In this document: positions 60,325 to 64,000 of the stretch, piece by piece | Numbering within the stretch: position 1 is the first letter of the stretch | Layout of the letters: every line of letters begins with the position of its first letter | Source: Photobacterium piscicola | GTDB lineage: Bacteria > Pseudomonadota > Gammaproteobacteria > Enterobacterales > Vibrionaceae | Assembly (NCBI RefSeq): GCF_900166965.1 | Contig: NZ_FUZI01000010.1 | Location: 1-64,000, forward strand | Reading direction: 5' to 3' | DNA: 64,000 bases | Position numbers and translations under genes: made by a program | Notes under the pieces: generated by a model | The model's input: only the letters and a program-made list of their open reading frames with translations | Told to the model about the DNA's origin: nothing | Database searches by the model: none

Positions 60325-60353
60325 TCAAAAAGGCCTGCGTGTGAGGCAGGCCT
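60325..60353 (-). terminator. glnA terminator
   Basis: AGGCCTGC (60331-60338) with GCAGGCCT (60346-60353); the A run at 60327-60331 is the U tail on the minus strand. Separates glnA from the DUF4124 and glnLG genes. Confidence 0.88.
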
Positions 60354-60384
60354 AAATCTTCACTGTTCAGTTTAAATGTATTAC

Positions 60385-61794
60385 TTAAACAGAGTAGTAA
60401 AGTTCAAATTCTAATGGGTGTACTGCCATATTGATTTTCTCTACATCTTGCTCTTTTAGGGCGATGTAAGAATCAATAAAGTCGTTAGAGAATACGCCAC
60501 CAGAGGTTAAGAATTCACGGTCTTCGTCAAGCGCTTGTAGTGCACCTTGTAGTGACTCAGCTACTTTTGGAATCTCTGCCGCTTCTTCTGCTGGTAGGTC
60601 GTATAGATCTTTATCCATTGCTTCGCCTGGGTGGATCTTATTAGCGATACCATCAAGGCCAGCCATTAGCATTGCAGCAAACGCGAGGTATGGGTTGGCT
60701 GCTGGATCACCAAAGCGTACTTCGATACGACGTGCTTTTGGACTTGGTACGACAGGAATACGGATTGATGCAGAACGGTTACGCGCTGAGTAAGCCAGCA
60801 TAACAGGTGCTTCGTAGCCTGGGACTAGACGCTTGTATGAGTTAGTTGCTGGGTTAGCAAACGCATTGATTGCACGTGCGTGTTTGATAATACCACCGAT
60901 GTAGAACAGTGCCATTTCTGATAGGCCGCCGTACTTATCGCCTGCAAATAGGTTAACCCCATCTTTAGCCAGTGACATGTGAACGTGCATACCAGAGCCA
61001 TTATCACCAACCAGTGGTTTAGGCATAAAGGTTGCTGTTTTACCAAACGCGTGTGCCACGTTATGAACAACATACTTATAAATCTGAATTTCATCAGCTT
61101 TATTGGTTAACGTATTGAAACGGGTTGCGATTTCGTTTTGACCTGCGGTTGCTACTTCGTGGTGATGAGCTTCAACAACCAGTCCCATCTCTTCCATGAT
61201 CAAACACATTGCAGAGCGAATATCTTGTGATGAATCAACAGGAGCAACGGGGAAATAACCGCCTTTAACGCCAGGACGGTGACCTTTGTTACCACCTTCA
61301 ATTTTTGTGCCGCTGTTCCATGCCGCTTCAATGTCATCAATCTTAAAGAATGAACCAGACATATCAGTATTGAATCGAACGTCATCAAATAGGAAGAATT
61401 CTGGCTCAGGGCCCACTAAAACATTGTCAGCAAAACCAGCTGAACGCATGAACTCTTCTGCGCGTTTAGCGATTGAGCGAGGGTCACGATCGTAGCCTTG
61501 CATTGTTGCAGGCTCAAGAATATCACAACGAATGTTTAGGGTTGCGTCTTCTGTAAATGGGTCCAGTACCGCACTTGCTGCATCAGGCATCATCACCATG
61601 TCTGATTCATTAATGCCTTTCCAGCCAGCTACAGAAGAGCCATCAAACATTTTACCTTCTTCAAAAAAATCAGCATCGATTTGGTGAGATGGAATAGAAA
61701 TGTGCTGCTCTTTACCTTTGGTATCGGTAAAACGTAGGTCAATAAACTTAACTTCATTTTCCTGGATCAGCGCTAGTACGTTTTCAACTGACAT
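60385..61794 (-). CDS. glnA: Glutamine synthetase, type I
   Basis: ATP-dependent amidation of glutamate; dodecamer. 469 residues. Marks: [48 protein letters not shown], and the adenylylation Tyr in DKDLYDLP, so activity is subject to GlnE control. GGAGG precedes the ATG at a good distance. Transcribed from a sigma-54 promoter with upstream NtrC sites (listed). Confidence 0.98.
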   Translation of the reverse strand: MSVENVLALIQENEVKFIDLRFTDTKGKEQHISIPSHQIDADFFEEGKMFDGSSVAGWKGINESDMVMMPDAASAVLDPFTEDATLNIRCDILEPATMQGYDRDPRSIAKRAEEFMRSAGFADNVLVGPEPEFFLFDDVRFNTDMSGSFFKIDDIEAAWNSGTKIEGGNKGHRPGVKGGYFPVAPVDSSQDIRSAMCLIMEEMGLVVEAHHHEVATAGQNEIATRFNTLTNKADEIQIYKYVVHNVAHAFGKTATFMPKPLVGDNGSGMHVHMSLAKDGVNLFAGDKYGGLSEMALFYIGGIIKHARAINAFANPATNSYKRLVPGYEAPVMLAYSARNRSASIRIPVVPSPKARRIEVRFGDPAANPYLAFAAMLMAGLDGIANKIHPGEAMDKDLYDLPAEEAAEIPKVAESLQGALQALDEDREFLTSGGVFSNDFIDSYIALKEQDVEKINMAVHPLEFELYYSV

Positions 61795-61878
61795 CTTGAG
61801 TAACCTCCGGTGTTATTTAGGGCGATGGCCGCAAACTTAAGTGCTCATACTGTGGTGAGCGAATCTGAAAGTATTAAA

Positions 61879-61892
61879 GCGAAAACCATGCC
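61879..61892 (-). promoter_or_regulatory. Sigma-54 promoter of glnA
   Basis: On the minus strand TTGGCATGGTTTTCGC has GG and GC exactly 10 bases apart (the -24/-12 pattern TGGCACG-N4-TTGC). It would start transcription near 61867, 73 bases before glnA. Confidence 0.8.
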
Positions 61893-61956
61893 AACTTTTA
61901 AAAGCCCCTAATAATGCGTGTTTAAGGCAATTAGGTGACTTTTTCCTCTCCTGGTT

Positions 61957-62005
61957 TGCACTATTATGGTGAGCGTTTGCACCGGTTTGGTGCAACAATG
62001 GTGCA
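61957..62005. promoter_or_regulatory. NtrC enhancer sites of glnA
   Basis: Three sites in a row: TGCACTATTATGGTGAG (61957-61973, 15/17), TGCACCGGTTTGGTGCA (61978-61994, perfect) and TGCAACAATGGTGCA (61991-62005, short and partly overlapping). They lie about 90-140 bases upstream of the predicted glnA start, as NtrC enhancers do. Confidence 0.85.
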
Positions 62006-62396
62006 TATTGAAAGTGATACAATATTGACCAATATACTTCGCCATTTAATAGTTCCACTACTATGGTGATGAGGGCAAATATTGTCAATCAACCCAGAGA
62101 TAATTAGGTATTTTTATTGCTAAATAATCGTCATTAAGCTGTAACTAAAAAGTGATCAAGATCGCATTTTTGATTGGTTTTAGACTAATTTATCGTATCA
62201 ATATGAGGGTTAAGAAAAATAAAAATAGCCAAAAAAGTGAGTAAAAATGCGGCTCTAGAGGAAGTTGCGAAAAAAGCTGGTGATATAAATCACATATTTC
62301 GTGGGTTTTGGAGTAAAATCTGTTAAATTATGAGCCGTTTTTTTAATCAAGTAGCCTCTATTAAGACGCTGCATGTTCTGAGTGAATGTGAAACTA
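62006..62396. other. glnA-typA divergent intergenic region
   Basis: Nearly 400 bases that carry the typA promoter. AT-rich; no frame with a binding site, no hairpin with T run, no recognised operator besides the NtrC sites at the left edge. Confidence 0.5.
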
Positions 62397-64000
62397 ATGT
62401 CTAATCAACTGATCGATAACTTAAGAAATATCGCAATTATTGCTCACGTTGACCACGGTAAAACTACCCTGGTTGATAAACTTCTACAGCAATCTGGCAC
62501 GTTAGAGGGTCGCGGCGAAGCCGAAGAACGTGTGATGGATTCTAACGATATCGAAAAAGAGCGTGGCATTACCATTCTTGCTAAGAACACAGCAATTAAT
62601 TGGAATGACTACCGCATCAATATCGTAGACACCCCTGGACACGCAGACTTCGGTGGTGAAGTTGAGCGTATCATGTCTATGGTTGACTCTGTATTACTGA
62701 TCGTTGACGCGGTTGATGGCCCAATGCCTCAAACACGTTTCGTAACGCAAAAAGCGTTTGCATACGGTCTTAAGCCAATCGTTGTAATCAACAAGATTGA
62801 CCGTCCTGGTGCACGTCCTGAGTGGGTTATGGATCAAATCTTTGACCTATTTGACAACCTAGGCGCAACTGACGAGCAACTAGACTTCACAACAGTTTAC
62901 GCTTCTGCGCTAAACGGTTGGGCAACTATGGAAGAAGGCGTAACTGGCGAAGATATGGAACCATTGTTCCAAGCTATCGTTGATAACGTTGCAGCTCCTT
63001 GTGTTGACGTTGACGGTCCACTACAGATGCAAATCTCTCAACTAGATTACAGCTCTTACGTTGGTGTTATCGGTGTTGCTCGTATTGCTCGTGGTACTGT
63101 TGCTGCAAACCAACAAGTAACTATCATTGGTGCTGACGGTGCTAAGCGTAACGGTAAAGTAGGTACAGTTCTTGGTTACCTAGGTCTAGAGCGTCATGAA
63201 GTTACTGAAGCGAAAGCGGGTGACATCATTGCAATCACAGGTCTTGGCGAGCTTAAGATTTCTGACACTATCTGTGACGTAAACACTGTTGAAGCATTAC
63301 CAGCATTGTCTGTTGATGAACCAACTGTAACCATGACTTTCCAAGTAAACACTTCTCCGTTTGCTGGTAAAGAAGGTAAGTTTGTTACTTCACGTAACAT
63401 CCTTGAGCGTCTACAAAAAGAATTAGTACACAACGTAGCATTGCGCGTTGAAGAGACTGATAGCCCAGACCGTTTCCGTGTTTCAGGCCGTGGTGAACTT
63501 CACCTATCTATCCTGATTGAAAACATGCGTCGTGAAGGTTACGAGCTAGCAGTATCTCGCCCAGAAGTTATCATCAAAGAAGAAGATGGTAAGCTAATGG
63601 AACCGTTTGAAGTTGTAACTATCGATGTGGTTGAAGAGCATCAAGGTAGTGTAATGGAGAAAATCGGTATCCGTAAGGGTGAGCTAAAAGATATGGCACC
63701 AGATGGTAAAGGCCGTGTTCGCATGGACTTCATGATGCCTTCTCGTGGTCTTATCGGTTTCCAAACAGAATTCCTAACAATGACTTCTGGTTCTGGTCTT
63801 ATCTACCATACGTTTGATCACTACGGTCCTCACAAGGGCGGTACTATTGGTCAACGTGCTAACGGCGTATTGATCTCTAACGGTACTGGTAAAGCGGTAA
63901 CTTACTCGCTATTCAACCTACAAGAGCGTGGCCGTCTGTTCTCTGAGCACGGTGACGAAGTATATGAAGGTCAGATCATCGGTATTCATAACCGTGCAAA
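62397..64000 (+). CDS. typA: Translational GTPase TypA/BipA, 5' part
   Basis: Starts at ATG 62397 and runs off the window after ~534 codons (full length ~607). EF-G-like GTPase: [10 protein letters not shown] (G1), ERGITIL (G2), [12 protein letters not shown] (G3), NKIDRPGA (G4), SALNG (G5), then domains II, III and V ([27 protein letters not shown]). BipA acts on ribosome assembly and stress adaptation, notably in the cold. Codon use is more biased than in neighbouring genes (for example CTA for Leu, GTT for Val), as in strongly expressed genes. Confidence 0.97.
   Translation, partial: MSNQLIDNLRNIAIIAHVDHGKTTLVDKLLQQSGTLEGRGEAEERVMDSNDIEKERGITILAKNTAINWNDYRINIVDTPGHADFGGEVERIMSMVDSVLLIVDAVDGPMPQTRFVTQKAFAYGLKPIVVINKIDRPGARPEWVMDQIFDLFDNLGATDEQLDFTTVYASALNGWATMEEGVTGEDMEPLFQAIVDNVAAPCVDVDGPLQMQISQLDYSSYVGVIGVARIARGTVAANQQVTIIGADGAKRNGKVGTVLGYLGLERHEVTEAKAGDIIAITGLGELKISDTICDVNTVEALPALSVDEPTVTMTFQVNTSPFAGKEGKFVTSRNILERLQKELVHNVALRVEETDSPDRFRVSGRGELHLSILIENMRREGYELAVSRPEVIIKEEDGKLMEPFEVVTIDVVEEHQGSVMEKIGIRKGELKDMAPDGKGRVRMDFMMPSRGLIGFQTEFLTMTSGSGLIYHTFDHYGPHKGGTIGQRANGVLISNGTGKAVTYSLFNLQERGRLFSEHGDEVYEGQIIGIHNRA

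Overview
The window reads as part of the main chromosome of a marine gammaproteobacterium of the Vibrionaceae, most likely Photobacterium or a close relative. This rests on gene order (ubiE-ubiJ-ubiB-tatABC, hemCDXY divergent from cyaA, lptM-lysA-dapF-xerC-yigB-uvrD, polA-spf-engB, hemN-add-glnG-glnL-glnA-typA), on protein sequences close to Vibrio and E. coli orthologues, and on moderate to low GC. The species call is inference; the family call is strong. Nearly everything is core chromosome. I see no insertion sequence, prophage, integron or CRISPR array.

Layout. 1-1200: 3' end of a 23S rRNA gene, 5S rRNA, its terminator, and a 12-copy 9-bp tandem repeat lying between two facing terminators. 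1217-2283: crcB (fluoride channel) and a UspA-type stress protein. 2358-8711: a TPP-riboswitch-controlled thiCEFSGH operon in which ThiE carries a long N-terminal extension. 8732-13819: PepP-type aminopeptidase, Bcr/CflA transporter, rmuC. 13955-18497: ubiquinone genes ubiE-ubiJ-ubiB followed by tatABC. 18589-22600: tatD, hemB, asnC, rsmJ and a Cys-motif hypothetical gene. 22615-30611: a 30-codon membrane peptide, hemY-hemX-hemD-hemC (reverse), cyaA, cyaY and the small lipoprotein gene lptM. 30675-34517: lysA-dapF-xerC-yigB. 34570-36939 (reverse): a four-gene operon encoding a DUF2282 precursor with four Cys, a DUF692 and a DUF2063 protein, and a DoxX-like protein. This is a bufferin-type, copper-related RiPP locus and the main accessory system in the window. 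37187-45292: uvrD, ggt, recQ, a small neighbour, yhhQ under a preQ1-I-type riboswitch, and a GNAT gene. 45366-52400 is rich in regulatory RNA: RyhB, then elbB and polA, Spot 42, an unassigned sRNA candidate, engB, cytochrome c4 and a CsrB-family RNA. 52601-55801: methyltransferase, yihI, DUF2489, hemN. 55908-61794 (reverse): add, glnG, glnL, a DUF4124 gene, glnA. 62397-end: typA, cut off by the window edge.

How it works together. The window joins cofactor synthesis (thiamine, heme, ubiquinone), the Tat export system, carbon and nitrogen control (cyaA and Spot 42; glnALG with NtrC sites and a sigma-54 promoter), iron control (RyhB with Fur boxes), SOS repair genes with LexA-like boxes (uvrD, rmuC), and copper handling (the DUF2282/DUF692/DUF2063 operon). 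A near-consensus parS palindrome sits inside the hemN/add terminator. Together with DnaA boxes near polA and the rrn, polA, hemN and glnA gene set, it suggests the segment lies near the origin of chromosome 1.

Where the longest open frame begins upstream of the likely start, I moved the start to the codon best supported by a ribosome binding site and family length, and say so. Statements about homology are from recognition, not from a database search.
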